A DNA stretch of 64,000 nucleotides from Anaerophilus nitritigenes (GTDB lineage Bacteria; Bacillota; Clostridia; Peptostreptococcales; Thermotaleaceae). The notes under the pieces are model-generated. The model was given only the letters and a program-made list of their open reading frames with translations, did no database searches and was not told the DNA's origin. The stretch's first letter is position 1. The number at the start of each line of letters is the position of its first letter. The stretch spans positions 1 through 64,000 of the forward strand of contig NZ_RYYS01000036.1 of NCBI RefSeq assembly GCF_004138215.1, in the 5' to 3' direction. The position numbers and the translations under genes were made by a program. Of the stretch, positions 27,060 to 37,006 are shown one piece after another.

Positions 27060-27382
27060 TGAAATTCCTCCTTAATAAAATGATAAAGTTATATATAATA
27101 TTACAAGATTTGGTTAATAATATCAAAAAATAAGATAAATATTGTTTTTCCTACTTGAAAAAGTTTTATAGTCCATTATAATTAAAATGGTAAACGATAC
27201 AGTGTATCAGATTTGTAGTAAATTTATCTGATGACTAAGAATTCGAATATACATATTTTTATAAGTGTAGTATAAGGATTGTGTAGTCCATAGATAACAT
27301 GACTTAGATTATAGATGGTGAAAAGATCCTATCTATAATTAGTCTTAGTTTATGATATAAAATATATTAAGGAGGATATGAA
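27060..27382. promoter_or_regulatory. Divergent region tmcAL / ackA with operator-like palindrome
   Basis: No gene is present. It contains a 13-base perfect palindrome GATACAGTGTATC (27196-27208) and a leader hairpin with TTATAGAT / ATCTATAA arms near 27313-27339, upstream of ackA. AAGGAGG precedes the ackA ATG. The palindrome looks like a dimeric repressor site, but no regulator can be named. Confidence 0.45.
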
Positions 27383-28576
27383 ATGAACATATTAGTTATT
27401 AATTGTGGTAGTTCATCACTTAAATATCAATTAGTAAATATGAGTGATGAAAGTGTTTTAGCAAAGGGGCTTGTAGAAAGAATAGGGATTGAAGGTTCCG
27501 TTTTAAAACATGAAATAGAAGGAATGGATAAGGTAGTTATAAAAACTCCTATGAAGGATCATAAAGTAGCTTTAGGTTTGGTTTTAAATGCTTTAGTAGA
27601 TGAAAAACATGGAGCTATTAAAGACATGAGTGAAATTGGTGCAGTAGGACATAGAGTTGTTCATGCTGGAGAAAAATTTAGTGCATCTGTGGTGATTACA
27701 AATGAAGTAATGAAAGCTTTAGAAGAATGTATAGAATTAGCACCTCTACATAACCCTGCTAACTTAATGGGAATAGATGCTTGTAAAGAATTAATGCCAA
27801 ATACACCAATGGTAGCAGTTTTTGATACGGCATTTCATCAAACTATGCCAAAAGCATCTTATATCTATCCTCTTCCTTATGAACTTTATGAGAAATATGG
27901 AGTTCGTAGATATGGATTCCATGGTACAAGCCATAGATACGTTTGTCAAAGAGCTGCAGATTTTATAGGAAAAAAACTAGAAGATTTAAAAATTATTACA
28001 TGCCATTTAGGAAATGGTGCAAGTTTAGCAGCTATTGATCATGGTAAATGTATTGATACAAGTATGGGCTTTACACCACTAGAAGGTCTTGTAATGGGTA
28101 CAAGATGTGGAGATATTGACCCTGCTATCGTTACTTATATCATGGAAAAAGAAAAATTAGATCTTGAAGGAGTTAACAATCTTTTAAATAAACAATCAGG
28201 AGTACTAGGTATTTCTGGAGTAAGTAGTGACTTTAGAGATATCGAAAATGCAGCAGAAGAAGGAAATGAAAGAGCTCAATTGGCACTAGATGCTTTTGAT
28301 CAACGTGTTAAAAAATATATAGGATCTTATGCAGCACTATTAGGAGGAGTAGATATTTTAGTGTTTACAGCAGGACTTGGAGAAAATTCTAAGACGAATA
28401 GAGCTGATATTTGTAAAGATCTAGAATTTATGGGTATCAAAATTGATCCTCAAAAAAATAATATAAGAGGCGAAGATGCTGTTATTAGTACAGAGGATTC
28501 AAGCGTAAAAGTTTTAGTTATTCCTACAAATGAAGAATTAATGATTGCACAAGATACAAAAGAACTTGTGAAATAG
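27383..28576 (+). CDS. ackA: Acetate kinase
   Basis: A cytoplasmic enzyme of 397 residues making ATP and acetate from acetyl phosphate and ADP. All signature blocks are present: [51 protein letters not shown], and [19 protein letters not shown]. Length is typical. The phosphotransacetylase gene, often upstream, is not here; tmcAL lies divergent instead. A perfect terminator follows, so yceD-rpmF is transcribed from its own promoter. Confidence 0.97.
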   Translation: MNILVINCGSSSLKYQLVNMSDESVLAKGLVERIGIEGSVLKHEIEGMDKVVIKTPMKDHKVALGLVLNALVDEKHGAIKDMSEIGAVGHRVVHAGEKFSASVVITNEVMKALEECIELAPLHNPANLMGIDACKELMPNTPMVAVFDTAFHQTMPKASYIYPLPYELYEKYGVRRYGFHGTSHRYVCQRAADFIGKKLEDLKIITCHLGNGASLAAIDHGKCIDTSMGFTPLEGLVMGTRCGDIDPAIVTYIMEKEKLDLEGVNNLLNKQSGVLGISGVSSDFRDIENAAEEGNERAQLALDAFDQRVKKYIGSYAALLGGVDILVFTAGLGENSKTNRADICKDLEFMGIKIDPQKNNIRGEDAVISTEDSSVKVLVIPTNEELMIAQDTKELVK

Positions 28577-28579
28577 GAA

Positions 28580-28608
28580 AAAAGGTAGGAAATTTCCTAC
28601 CTTTTATC
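28580..28608 (+). terminator. Terminator of ackA
   Basis: A 26-base perfect palindrome AAAAGGTAGG...CCTACCTTTT lies three bases after the stop codon. Confidence 0.9.
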
Positions 28609-28638
28609 TATCATAAGACATCTATCAAGTATTTTTAC

Positions 28639-28667
28639 TTGACAAATATCAGCTCCGTTTGTATAAT
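28639..28667 (+). promoter_or_regulatory. Consensus SigA promoter of yceD-rpmF
   Basis: TTGACA (28639-28644), 17 bases, TATAAT (28662-28667): an exact match to the vegetative consensus. The start codon of yceD is 31 bases downstream. Confidence 0.9.
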
Positions 28668-28697
28668 TAATTCTGTTAATATAATGAGGTGAAATTA

Positions 28698-29198
28698 ATG
28701 AAAATAAATATAGCAGAATTGATGGATGGTCAAAAAAGTCAATTATCTATAGAAATTAAAGATGAAATTGAAAAATTAGACAGCTTTGGAGATGAGATCA
28801 TATTAGTAGAACCAATTATTTTTAAAGGAAGTATATATATTTCAAATGAAGATTTTTATATAAAAGGAATTGTTCAAAGTACAGGAGAATTTTATTGTCA
28901 TAGATGTTTAAAAAAATTCGAACAAAATTTTTGTGGGGAAGTTGATGAAAAACTAGTAGCAGAAGATTCTCTTGAAGCTGAAACAGGAGAATGTTATGTG
29001 ATTAAAAGTAAGCAGTTAGATTTGTCTGAGATCATACAAAATACATTAATTGAATCACTTCCTATGAAAATTGTTTGTCATGAAGATTGCAAGGGATTAT
29101 GTTTGGTCTGTGGGAAAAATCTTAATGAAGATACATGTGAGTGTTTAAAAGATGAGATAGACCCCAGACTAGCTAAACTAAAAGATTTGCTACAATAA
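28698..29198 (+). CDS. yceD: YceD/DUF177 family protein
   Basis: A 166-residue protein of the DUF177 family (YlbN in B. subtilis), almost always encoded directly before rpmF and thought to act in 23S rRNA or ribosome assembly. Two cysteine pairs (CHRCLKKF; CHEDCKGLCLVCGKNL and CEC near the C-terminus) suggest a zinc-binding core. I use ATG 28698, six bases after GAGGTG; a GTG three codons earlier overlaps that site. The 19-base gap to rpmF shows an operon, driven by a consensus promoter. Confidence 0.88.
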   Translation: MKINIAELMDGQKSQLSIEIKDEIEKLDSFGDEIILVEPIIFKGSIYISNEDFYIKGIVQSTGEFYCHRCLKKFEQNFCGEVDEKLVAEDSLEAETGECYVIKSKQLDLSEIIQNTLIESLPMKIVCHEDCKGLCLVCGKNLNEDTCECLKDEIDPRLAKLKDLLQ

Positions 29199-29217
29199 TG
29201 ATAAGGAGGTGGAAAAA

Positions 29218-29397
29218 ATGGCAGTACCTAAGAGAAAGACATCCAAAGCAAGAAGAGATAAAAGAAGAGCATCAAATATAAAAATGACAGCAATCAATGT
29301 CGTAGAATGTCCACAATGTCATGAAACAAAAGTGCAACATAGAGTATGTAAAAAATGTGGTTTTTATAATGACAAAGAGGTAATGGAAGTAAAGTAA
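29218..29397 (+). CDS. rpmF: 50S ribosomal protein L32
   Basis: A 59-residue ribosomal protein of the large subunit. It starts MAVPKRKTSKARRDKRRA and carries the zinc-binding type pairs CPQCHE and CKKCGF. The ATG at 29218 has AAGGAGGT at the correct distance; a GTG inside that site at 29209 is not the start. It is the second gene of the yceD-rpmF operon and is followed by a perfect palindromic terminator. Confidence 0.96.
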   Translation: MAVPKRKTSKARRDKRRASNIKMTAINVVECPQCHETKVQHRVCKKCGFYNDKEVMEVK

Positions 29398-29403
29398 TCT
29401 AAG

Positions 29404-29437
29404 ATAGTAATGATGATATCATCATTACTATTTTTTT
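29404..29437 (+). terminator. Terminator of yceD-rpmF
   Basis: A 28-base perfect palindrome (ATAGTAATGATGAT and its complement) is followed by seven T. It separates rpmF from the FapR regulon. Confidence 0.92.
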
Positions 29438-29565
29438 ATAATACATAGAAAATTTATGGATAAATATATAAATGGCGTTATGAATTTGAAAAAAATGTGG
29501 AATTATAGTATAATGCAAATTTTTTAAAATAGTTGCTTTGTAGAAAAACTTATTATATACTTAAT

Positions 29566-29584
29566 ATTAGTATCAGGTACTAAT
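29566..29584 (+). promoter_or_regulatory. FapR operator
   Basis: ATTAGTA (29566-29572), five bases, TACTAAT (29578-29584): this matches the known FapR box form TTAGTAC...TACTAA. It lies 26 bases upstream of the fapR start and overlaps the presumed promoter -10 region. It supports malonyl-CoA-responsive autoregulation of the whole fapR-plsX-fab operon. Confidence 0.85.
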
Positions 29585-29610
29585 TTCAGATGCTAAAAGA
29601 GGTGGAATAT

Positions 29611-30177
29611 ATGCCTAGTAAAAGAAAAAGTAAAAAGACAAGACAAGTGGAATTGACAGAAAAAATTGAAAAAGAACCTTTTGTAACAGATGAAGAATTA
29701 AGTGATCATTTTGGAGTAAGTATACAAACCATTCGTTTAGATAGATTAGAACTTGGGATTCCAGAATTAAGAGAAAGAATTAAAAAGGTTGCTCAAAAAA
29801 ATTATTCAAAAGTAATTAGTTTAAGAGAAACTGAAATCGTGGGAGAATTGATTGATTTAAATTTAAATGAAAGTGGGATCTCTATTCTTGAAACAACTAT
29901 TGATTTGGCGTTTAAAAAAACAAAAGTAATAAAAGGACATCATATTTTTTCTATGGCTGAATCTTTAGCTATGGCAGTGATTAATGCAAAGGTAGCTTTA
30001 ACAGGAGTTGCCAATATGAAATATAGAGTTCCAGTTTTATTAGGGCAAAAATTAGTGGCAAAAGCAGAAGTAGTCAATCAAAGAGGAAATAAGTATTTTG
30101 TTCATGTAAAAATATATGTAAAAACAGAACAAGTTTTTAGGGGGAAATTTATTCTCGTATCTATTGGGGAGGAATAA
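29611..30177 (+). CDS. fapR: Fatty acid biosynthesis repressor FapR
   Basis: A transcriptional repressor of lipid synthesis released by malonyl-CoA. It has 188 residues, the length of the B. subtilis protein. An N-terminal DeoR-like helix-turn-helix ([30 protein letters not shown] region) is followed by a hotdog-fold effector domain with [17 protein letters not shown] place the start at ATG 29611, five bases after AGAGGTGG; an in-frame ATG seven codons earlier has no site. Its own operator lies just upstream. It is three bases before plsX. Confidence 0.95.
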   Translation: MPSKRKSKKTRQVELTEKIEKEPFVTDEELSDHFGVSIQTIRLDRLELGIPELRERIKKVAQKNYSKVISLRETEIVGELIDLNLNESGISILETTIDLAFKKTKVIKGHHIFSMAESLAMAVINAKVALTGVANMKYRVPVLLGQKLVAKAEVVNQRGNKYFVHVKIYVKTEQVFRGKFILVSIGEE

Positions 30178-30180
30178 GAG

Positions 30181-31206
30181 ATGAGCAAGGTAAAAATTGC
30201 TGTAGATGGCATGGGAGGAGACCATGCTCCATCAGAAATTGTAAAAGGTTGTATAGAAGCCATATCACAACTAGATGTAGAAATTTTTTTGATAGGAAAA
30301 GAAGAAGCTTTAAAAAATGCACTGCATGGAAAGAATTTTGATAAAGATCAAATACATGTGATTGATGCTCAAGAAGTTATTGAGAATACAGATAAACCTG
30401 TAGCCGCAGTTAGAAAGAAAAAAGATTCTTCTATAGTAGTAGGCATCAATTTATTAAAAGAAAAAAAAGTAGATGCTTTTGTATCAGCAGGAAATACAGG
30501 GGCATTACTTGCAGGAAGTTTATTTGGACTCGGAAGGATAAAAGGAATAGACAGACCAGCCATTGCATCTTTTTATCCTACAAAAAAAGGGAAATCCCTT
30601 TTGGTAGATGCGGGGGCAAATGCAGAGTGCAAGCCTAGGAATTTGTTAGAATTTGGAATAATGGGATCAATCTATGCTCAAAGAGTACTAAAAATAGAAA
30701 ATCCCTCTGTAGGAATTGCAAATATTGGTGTAGAAGAAGGGAAAGGAAATCCATTGGTAAAAGATTCTTTTGAATTATTCTCAAAAACTTCTATGAATTT
30801 TTATGGAAATGCAGAAGCAAGAGATCTTCCATCAGGAATTGTAGATGTGATTGTATGTGATGGATTTGTTGGAAATATTATATTGAAATTAACAGAAGGC
30901 GTAGCTATGAATATGATGAGTATGTTAAAGGAACAATTTTTAAAAAATACAATAACAAAAATAGGGGCTACACTTTTAAAATCTTCTTTAAAAGAATTTA
31001 AAAAAGTTATGGATTATACAGAGTATGGAGGAGCACCTTTATTAGGGGTAGAAGGTGCAGTGATCAAAGCACATGGAAGTTCGAATGCTAAGGCGATAAA
31101 AAATGCAATCAAACAAGCTAAAGATTTTGCACAAGAAGAAGTGATAAAAAACATAAAAGTACAGATTCAAAAAATAGGAGATGAAAAAGATGCAAAACAA
31201 AATTAG
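30181..31206 (+). CDS. plsX: Phosphate acyltransferase PlsX
   Basis: A peripheral membrane enzyme of 341 residues converting acyl-ACP to acyl phosphate for phosphatidic acid synthesis by PlsY. The start [19 protein letters not shown] is diagnostic; [12 protein letters not shown] and the [14 protein letters not shown] block are also conserved. The gene directly follows fapR and overlaps the fabH start by 17 bases. It links phospholipid and fatty acid synthesis within one FapR-controlled operon. Confidence 0.97.
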   Translation: MSKVKIAVDGMGGDHAPSEIVKGCIEAISQLDVEIFLIGKEEALKNALHGKNFDKDQIHVIDAQEVIENTDKPVAAVRKKKDSSIVVGINLLKEKKVDAFVSAGNTGALLAGSLFGLGRIKGIDRPAIASFYPTKKGKSLLVDAGANAECKPRNLLEFGIMGSIYAQRVLKIENPSVGIANIGVEEGKGNPLVKDSFELFSKTSMNFYGNAEARDLPSGIVDVIVCDGFVGNIILKLTEGVAMNMMSMLKEQFLKNTITKIGATLLKSSLKEFKKVMDYTEYGGAPLLGVEGAVIKAHGSSNAKAIKNAIKQAKDFAQEEVIKNIKVQIQKIGDEKDAKQN

Positions 31207-32188
31207 ACCAGTAGGAATACTAGGGACTGGAAGTTATCTTCCACCAAAGATTATGACAAATCATGATATTGAACAAATAGTAGATACTAGTGATGAATGG
31301 ATTGTGGCTAGAACGGGAATTGAAAGAAGACATATTGTAGATGAAAATACTACTACTGCTCACATTGCTACGAAGGCTGCAAAGCTAGCGTTAGAAGATG
31401 CAAAAGTTTTGCCAGAAGAAATAGATCTTGTTATTGTAGCTACAGTAACACCAGATATGTTTTTCCCATCTACAGCTTGTATTGTACAAAAGGAGATTAA
31501 AGCTATAAAAGCAGCAGCTTTTGATTTAGCAGCAGGTTGTTCTGGATTTTTATATGGATTAAGTGTTGCAAAACAATTTATTGCTACAGGAATGTACAAA
31601 AAAGTTTTAGTTATTGGAGCAGAGACTTTATCAAAAATATTAGATTGGAAGGATAGAAATACTTGTGTTTTATTTGGAGATGGAGCAGGGGCAGCAGTCT
31701 TAGGTCCTACAGAAGAAAATTATGGAATCTTATCCTCTACTATGGGAGCAGATGGAGAAGGTGGAAAATTCCTAAATATGCCTGGCGGAGGTTCGTTTAT
31801 GCCTGCATCTATAGAAACTATAGAACAAAGACTTCATTATTTAAAGATGGATGGAAGTGAAGTATTTAAGTTTGCAGCAAGAACGATGCCTAAGGCTTCT
31901 ATAGAAGCGTTAAATTTAAGTGGATATAGTATAGATGATATAGATTATTTAATTCCTCATCAAGCAAATATTAGAATTATCAAATCTGCTTCCAAAAAAT
32001 TAAATTTGCCTATGGAAAAAATATTTGTCAATTTAGATCGAGTAGGAAATATGTCTGCAGCATCTATTCCTGTTGCTTTAGACGAAGCAGTAAAGCAAAG
32101 TAAAATTAAAAAAGGTGATTTAATTGTTTTGGTAGGGTTTGGTGCAGGACTTACTTGGGGATCAAATGTGATACGTTGGAATAAGTAA
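31190..32188 (+). CDS. fabH: Beta-ketoacyl-ACP synthase III (FabH)
   Basis: The initiating condensing enzyme of type II fatty acid synthesis, joining acetyl-CoA with malonyl-ACP; 332 residues. The catalytic triad is visible: Cys117 in [10 protein letters not shown], His in IPHQANIRI and Asn in [13 protein letters not shown] use ATG 31190, nine bases after GGAG; an ATG at 31181 directly abuts that site. It overlaps the end of plsX and is 17 bases before fabK. No acyl carrier protein gene follows, unlike in many Clostridia. Confidence 0.95.
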   Translation: MQNKIRPVGILGTGSYLPPKIMTNHDIEQIVDTSDEWIVARTGIERRHIVDENTTTAHIATKAAKLALEDAKVLPEEIDLVIVATVTPDMFFPSTACIVQKEIKAIKAAAFDLAAGCSGFLYGLSVAKQFIATGMYKKVLVIGAETLSKILDWKDRNTCVLFGDGAGAAVLGPTEENYGILSSTMGADGEGGKFLNMPGGGSFMPASIETIEQRLHYLKMDGSEVFKFAARTMPKASIEALNLSGYSIDDIDYLIPHQANIRIIKSASKKLNLPMEKIFVNLDRVGNMSAASIPVALDEAVKQSKIKKGDLIVLVGFGAGLTWGSNVIRWNK

Positions 32189-32205
32189 ATAAAGGGGGTG
32201 TGTAT

Positions 32206-33150
32206 ATGATTCATTCAAGGGTATGTAAATTATTAGGTATTCAGTATCCAATATTTCAAGGAGCAATGGCATGGATTTCTACAGCTGAATTAGCAGCAGC
32301 TGTATCTAATGCAGGGGGACTTGGAATTATAGCTGCTGGAAATGCACCTGCTGATATTGTAAAAAAAGAAATTGATAAAATAAAATCTTTAACGGATAAA
32401 CCTTATGGACTAAATGTAATGCTACTGTCTCCTTATATAGATGAAATCATGGAACTGGTTCTTTCTGAAAAAGTACCTGTTGTGACTACTGGTGCAGGAA
32501 ATCCGTCAAAGTATATAAAAGATTTAAAAAGTATAGGTACAAAAGTCATACCAGTAGTTCCTACCATTGCTCTTGCAAAAAGAGTTGAAAAAGCAGGTGC
32601 AGATGCAGTAATCGTAGAAGGAACTGAAGCAGGGGGACATATAGGAGAACTTACAACTATGGTTTTGGTTCCTCAAATTGTAGATGCAGTCAATGTTCCT
32701 GTCATTGCAGCAGGGGGAGTTGCAGATGGTAGAGGGATGATGGCGGCATTTTCTTTAGGAGCAGAGGCTGTACAAATAGGAACAAGATTTGTATGCTCTA
32801 AAGAATGCCAGGTTCATGACAAATATAAAGAAATAATCTTAAAGGCAAAGGATCGAGATACAGTAGTGACAGGAAGAAGTACAGGACATCCTGTAAGAGT
32901 CATTAAGAATAAGTTAGCCAAGGAATTTGATCGGTTAGAAAAGAGTGGTTGTTCTATAGAAGCATTAGAAGAACTAGGTGCAGGGAAATTAAAAATGGCG
33001 GCCATTGATGGAGATGTAGAAAATGGATCCATTATGTCTGGACAAATTGCAGGAATGATTGACGATATCAAAAGTTGTAAAGAAATTATAGAAGAAATCA
33101 TATTAGGAATGAAAGAAAATTACCAATCTATGAATAATATATGGCAATAA
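32206..33150 (+). CDS. fabK: FMN-dependent enoyl-ACP reductase FabK
   Basis: A flavoprotein of 314 residues catalysing the final reduction step of each elongation cycle; it replaces FabI. The TIM-barrel fold related to nitronate monooxygenases shows IQYPIFQGAMAWIS at the start, AGGLGIIAAGN-like (NAGGLGIIAAGNAP), then VEGTEAGGHIGELTTM and VIAAGGVADGRGMMAAF for FMN and phosphate binding. I use ATG 32206, after AAAGGGGGTG; a GTG at 32200 is part of that site. Its place between fabH and fabD makes FabK rather than a nitronate monooxygenase the clear choice. Confidence 0.95.
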   Translation: MIHSRVCKLLGIQYPIFQGAMAWISTAELAAAVSNAGGLGIIAAGNAPADIVKKEIDKIKSLTDKPYGLNVMLLSPYIDEIMELVLSEKVPVVTTGAGNPSKYIKDLKSIGTKVIPVVPTIALAKRVEKAGADAVIVEGTEAGGHIGELTTMVLVPQIVDAVNVPVIAAGGVADGRGMMAAFSLGAEAVQIGTRFVCSKECQVHDKYKEIILKAKDRDTVVTGRSTGHPVRVIKNKLAKEFDRLEKSGCSIEALEELGAGKLKMAAIDGDVENGSIMSGQIAGMIDDIKSCKEIIEEIILGMKENYQSMNNIWQ

Positions 33151-33162
33151 GGAGTGGATAGG

Positions 33163-34110
33163 ATGAAAAAAATTGCATTTGTATTTCCAGGACAAGGAGC
33201 TCAATATGTTGGAATGGGAAAAGAAATTTCAAATCAGTATAAAGTAGCAGATGAAATCTTTCAAGAGGCAAGTTTATCTGTAGGTTATGATATGAAAAAT
33301 ATGTGTTTTGAAGGGCCTGAAGAAGAACTTAAAAAAACAGAAAACACACAACCTGCTATTTTAACTACTTGTATAGCTATTGCAAAGGTTTTAGAAGAAA
33401 AAGGAATACATCCTCACATTACAGCAGGACTTAGTTTAGGAGAGTACGCATCTTTAGTGATATCTGGTGCAATGGAATTTAAAGATGCAGTAGCTTTAGT
33501 CAAAAAAAGAGGAAAATATATGCAAGAAGCAGTTCCGTTGGGAGTAGGAACAATGGCTGCAATCCTTGGAATGGAAAGAGAAGACTTATATAAAGCATTA
33601 GAAAAAGGAAAAGAATTTGGAATTGTAGAAGCTGCAAACTTTAACAGTCCAGGACAAATTGTTATATCAGGGGAAATTGTAGCAGTAGAAAAAACTTGTG
33701 AGTTTGCGAAAGAGTTAGGTGCAAAAAAAGCAGTGGTTCTTCCAGTTAGTGCACCTTTTCATTGCTCGATGCTTATAGAAGCAGGTAGAAATTTATCTAA
33801 GGAATTAGAAAATATAGAGATAAAAGATTTAAAAGTACCTGTTATTGCAAATGTAAATGGAGGTTACTATAAAGATTCATCACAGGTAAAAGATTTACTT
33901 ATAAAGCAAGTTAGTCAGTCTGTATTATGGGAAGATAGTGTTATAAAAATGCTTCATGAAGAAATAGATACTTTTATAGAAATAGGACCAGGAAAATCAT
34001 TAAGTGGATTTATTAAAAAAATTAGTAAACAAGAAGATAAAAAAGTAGACATCTACAATGTAGAAGATATAAAAACTTTAGAAGCAGTAGTAGATGCTGT
34101 TTTAAAATAG
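33163..34110 (+). CDS. fabD: Malonyl-CoA:ACP transacylase FabD
   Basis: It loads malonyl groups onto acyl carrier protein; 315 residues. The catalytic Ser91 lies in AGLSLGEYASL and the partner His in SAPFHCSML. The opening KKIAFVFPGQGAQYVGMGK is standard. I use ATG 33163, eight bases after AAGGAG; a GTG at 33154 overlaps that site. It is 12 bases downstream of fabK and 12 upstream of fabG, inside the fab operon. Confidence 0.96.
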   Translation: MKKIAFVFPGQGAQYVGMGKEISNQYKVADEIFQEASLSVGYDMKNMCFEGPEEELKKTENTQPAILTTCIAIAKVLEEKGIHPHITAGLSLGEYASLVISGAMEFKDAVALVKKRGKYMQEAVPLGVGTMAAILGMEREDLYKALEKGKEFGIVEAANFNSPGQIVISGEIVAVEKTCEFAKELGAKKAVVLPVSAPFHCSMLIEAGRNLSKELENIEIKDLKVPVIANVNGGYYKDSSQVKDLLIKQVSQSVLWEDSVIKMLHEEIDTFIEIGPGKSLSGFIKKISKQEDKKVDIYNVEDIKTLEAVVDAVLK

Positions 34111-34122
34111 GAGGAGATTATG

Positions 34123-34866
34123 ATGAGATTAGAAGGAAAAACTGCTATTGTTACAGGAGGATCTAGAGGAATAGGAAAAGCTATTGCACTAAAACTTGCA
34201 GATCTAGGAGCTAATATTGTTGTCAATTATACAAGTAATCCTCAAAAGGCAGAGGAAGTAGTAGAAGAAATAAAAAAAATAGGAAGAGAAGCTATTGCAC
34301 TAAAAGCAGATGTTTCTAATAGTGAAGAAGTAGCAGAGTTTATAAAAGAAGTAGAAAGTAAATTTGAGTCTATTGATATTTTGATTAATAATGCAGGAAT
34401 TACAAAAGATAATTTATTAATGAGAATGAAAGAAGAAGACTGGGATCAAGTAATTAGCATTAATTTAAAAGGAACATACAATTGTACAAAAGCAGTTACT
34501 AAAAAAATGATGAAGCAAAGAAGTGGTAAAATTGTAAATGTAGCATCTGTAGTGGGTGTAACTGGAAATGCTGGACAAGCAAATTATGCTGCATCCAAAG
34601 CTGGAGTAATAGGATTTACAAAATCTATTGCAAAAGAATTAGGATCAAGAGGGATCAATGTAAATGCAGTAGCTCCAGGATTTATTCAGACAGATATGAC
34701 AGAAATTTTATCAGATGAAGTAAAAAAACAAATAATGGATCAAATTCCAATGAAAGAATTAGGAAAAGCAGAGGATGTAGCCAATGCTGTAGCTTTTTTA
34801 TGTATGGATGAATCAAAATATATTACAGGACAAGTGCTTCATATAGATGGCGGAATGGCTATGTAG
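34123..34866 (+). CDS. fabG: 3-oxoacyl-ACP reductase FabG
   Basis: An NADPH-dependent short-chain dehydrogenase of 247 residues reducing 3-ketoacyl-ACP. The nucleotide-binding motif is [12 protein letters not shown], the NNAG motif is [15 protein letters not shown], and the catalytic Ser and Tyr-x3-Lys are in [20 protein letters not shown]. Two adjacent ATG codons are possible (34120 and 34123); spacing from AGGAGG favours the second. The gene is tightly packed after fabD. Confidence 0.96.
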   Translation: MRLEGKTAIVTGGSRGIGKAIALKLADLGANIVVNYTSNPQKAEEVVEEIKKIGREAIALKADVSNSEEVAEFIKEVESKFESIDILINNAGITKDNLLMRMKEEDWDQVISINLKGTYNCTKAVTKKMMKQRSGKIVNVASVVGVTGNAGQANYAASKAGVIGFTKSIAKELGSRGINVNAVAPGFIQTDMTEILSDEVKKQIMDQIPMKELGKAEDVANAVAFLCMDESKYITGQVLHIDGGMAM

Positions 34867-34908
34867 TATCAAAAACATTTTTACAATAAGATTAGGGAGG
34901 TTTTCATT

Positions 34909-36144
34909 TTGAATAGAAGAGTTGTTATAACTGGACTTGGACCAATTACTCCTATAGGAATTGGAAAAGAGGAGTTTTTTAAAGGATTAAGAGAAGGGAA
35001 AAATGGAGTTGGAAAAATTACAAAATTTGATACAGAAAAATATACTACTCAAATTGCGGCCGAAGTAAAAAATTTTGAACCAACGGATTATATAGATAAA
35101 AAAGAAGCAAAAAGAATGGACAAATTTACTCAGTATGCAGTAGCTGCTAGTAGGCTGGCTATAGAAGATTCTAAATTAGATTTAGAGAAAATAGACAAAA
35201 ATAGATTTGGAGTCGTAGTAGGATCAGGTATAGGGGGAATAGAAACTTTTGAAAAGGAGCATGAAAAACTTCTTCAAAAAGGACCAGGTAGAGTAAGTCC
35301 ATTTTTTATTCCAATGATGATTTCAAATATTGGAGCAGGACAAATCTCTATTACTTTTGGAGCAAAGGGGCCAAATACTACAGTCGTTACTGCATGTGCT
35401 ACTTCTACCAATGCAGTTGGAGATGCTTTTAAAATCATTCAAAGAGGAGATGCAGATATTATGATTACAGGAGGAGCAGAGGCTTCTATTACTCCTTTAG
35501 CCGTAGCAGGATTCGCATCTATGAAAGCATTGTCTACAAGAAATGATGAGCCAGAAAAGGCAAGCAGACCTTTTGATCAAGATAGAGATGGATTTGTCAT
35601 GGGAGAAGGAGCAGGAATATTAATTCTTGAAGAATTAGAACATGCAATAAATCGTGATGCTCATATTTATGCAGAAGTAGTAGGTTATGGAATGAGTGGG
35701 GATGCATATCATATTACAGCTCCAGCTCCAGAGGGTGAAGGAGCTAAAAGATCTATGGAAAATGCCATAAAAGATGCTAAAATTTTACCTAAAGATGTAG
35801 ATTATATTAATGCTCATGGGACTTCAACATATTATAATGACAAATTTGAAACAATGGCTATCAAATCTTTATTTAAAGAACATGCATATAAACTAGCAGT
35901 AAGTTCAACGAAATCTATGACAGGTCATTTATTAGGAGCTGCAGGAGGGGTAGAAGCAATTGCTTGTATTATGGCACTTACACAAAATTTTATACCTCCT
36001 ACTATGAATTATACTACAAAAGATGAAGAATGTGATTTAGATTATGTTCCAAATCAGGGAAGAGAAGCTAATGTAGAATATGCACTATCTAATTCATTAG
36101 GTTTTGGTGGTCATAATGCATCTATTTTATTTAAAAAATATTAG
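34909..36144 (+). CDS. fabF: Beta-ketoacyl-ACP synthase II (FabF)
   Basis: The elongating condensing enzyme, 411 residues. The catalytic Cys163 is in [13 protein letters not shown], with His residues in [14 protein letters not shown] and [15 protein letters not shown]. The start is TTG 34909, with AGGGAGG eight bases upstream. It is the last fab gene of the cluster and is closed by a terminator. No acpP, fabZ or acc gene lies between fabG and fabF or after fabF, so those functions must be encoded elsewhere. Confidence 0.96.
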   Translation: MNRRVVITGLGPITPIGIGKEEFFKGLREGKNGVGKITKFDTEKYTTQIAAEVKNFEPTDYIDKKEAKRMDKFTQYAVAASRLAIEDSKLDLEKIDKNRFGVVVGSGIGGIETFEKEHEKLLQKGPGRVSPFFIPMMISNIGAGQISITFGAKGPNTTVVTACATSTNAVGDAFKIIQRGDADIMITGGAEASITPLAVAGFASMKALSTRNDEPEKASRPFDQDRDGFVMGEGAGILILEELEHAINRDAHIYAEVVGYGMSGDAYHITAPAPEGEGAKRSMENAIKDAKILPKDVDYINAHGTSTYYNDKFETMAIKSLFKEHAYKLAVSSTKSMTGHLLGAAGGVEAIACIMALTQNFIPPTMNYTTKDEECDLDYVPNQGREANVEYALSNSLGFGGHNASILFKKY

Positions 36145-36180
36145 ATAAAATGGGGAGTCTTTAAAAGACTTCCCATTTTA
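36145..36180 (+). terminator. Terminator of the fab operon
   Basis: AAAATGGGGAGTCT and AGACTTCCCATTTT arms with one mismatch lie directly after the fabF stop. It ends the FapR-controlled transcript before rnc. Confidence 0.85.
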
Positions 36181-36294
36181 TCATATATAGAAAATATGGA
36201 AATTTTATATTTTAATGGGAACTTTTAAAATAGATCAAAAAAGTGTACAATAAACTAAGATGAAAAAGTGCATCAATATGAAGGAGGACAAAAA

Positions 36295-37005
36295 TTGCAG
36301 CGTATAAAACAAGAAAGAGAAGAAATTTTAAAGGAACTAGTGAAAAAGTTAGGATATGAATTTAAGAATATAAAACTTTTGAATGAAGCTTTAACACATA
36401 GTTCTTATGCCAATGAACATAAAAAAAGAAAGATTCCTTATAATGAGAGATTGGAGTTTTTAGGTGATTCAGTACTTAGTATTGTAATTAGTGACTATCT
36501 TTACAATCATTTAGCTACTCTACAAGAAGGAGAGCTTACTAAAATAAGAGCAAGTATTGTATGTGAGCCATCATTAGCCAATTGTTCTATAAATATGCAG
36601 ATGGGAAATTATCTTCTGTTAGGAAAGGGAGAGGAAGTCACAGGAGGAAGAGAGAGGGTATCTATATTAGCAGATACTTTTGAAGCGATTATAGGAGCTA
36701 TTTATTTAGATGGAGGATTAATAAAAGTAAGTGAATTTATATTAAGAACTTTACATGAAACTATACAAGATGCTATTGAAGGTAAAATTTTTAAAGATTA
36801 TAAAACTCAATTACAAGAATTTGTTCAAAGTATCAACACAAAAAAGATTTCTTATGAAGTGATCAATGAAGAAGGACCAGATCATAATAAGATTTTTTAT
36901 GTACAAGTAAAAATAGGAGATGAGGTTTTAGGAGAAGGGGCAGGTAAAAGTAAAAAAGAAGCAGAACAAAATGCAGCACAAAAGGCTTTAAAGAAGGTGA
37001 TGTAA
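36295..37005 (+). CDS. rnc: Ribonuclease III
   Basis: A double-strand-specific endoribonuclease of 236 residues that processes rRNA precursors and other structured RNAs. The signature ERLEFLGDSVLSIVISDYL holds the catalytic Glu and Asp residues; the second acidic site is in ADTFEAIIGAIYLDGG. A C-terminal dsRNA-binding domain ends GKSKKEAEQNAAQKALKK. I use TTG 36295, eight bases after AAGGAGG; earlier in-frame codons include that site itself. It directly precedes a radical SAM gene and smc, the order rnc-smc-ftsY being common. Confidence 0.95.
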   Translation: MQRIKQEREEILKELVKKLGYEFKNIKLLNEALTHSSYANEHKKRKIPYNERLEFLGDSVLSIVISDYLYNHLATLQEGELTKIRASIVCEPSLANCSINMQMGNYLLLGKGEEVTGGRERVSILADTFEAIIGAIYLDGGLIKVSEFILRTLHETIQDAIEGKIFKDYKTQLQEFVQSINTKKISYEVINEEGPDHNKIFYVQVKIGDEVLGEGAGKSKKEAEQNAAQKALKKVM

Positions 37006-37006
37006 C

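Noticed and set aside
32206-33150. Nitronate monooxygenase instead of FabK
   Set aside because: The fold is shared, but the position inside a complete fab operon and the FabK-type blocks decide for enoyl-ACP reductase.
36145-36294. Missed acpP gene between fabF and rnc
   Set aside because: The gap is 150 bases, contains the fab terminator and has no frame with the DSL motif of acyl carrier protein.
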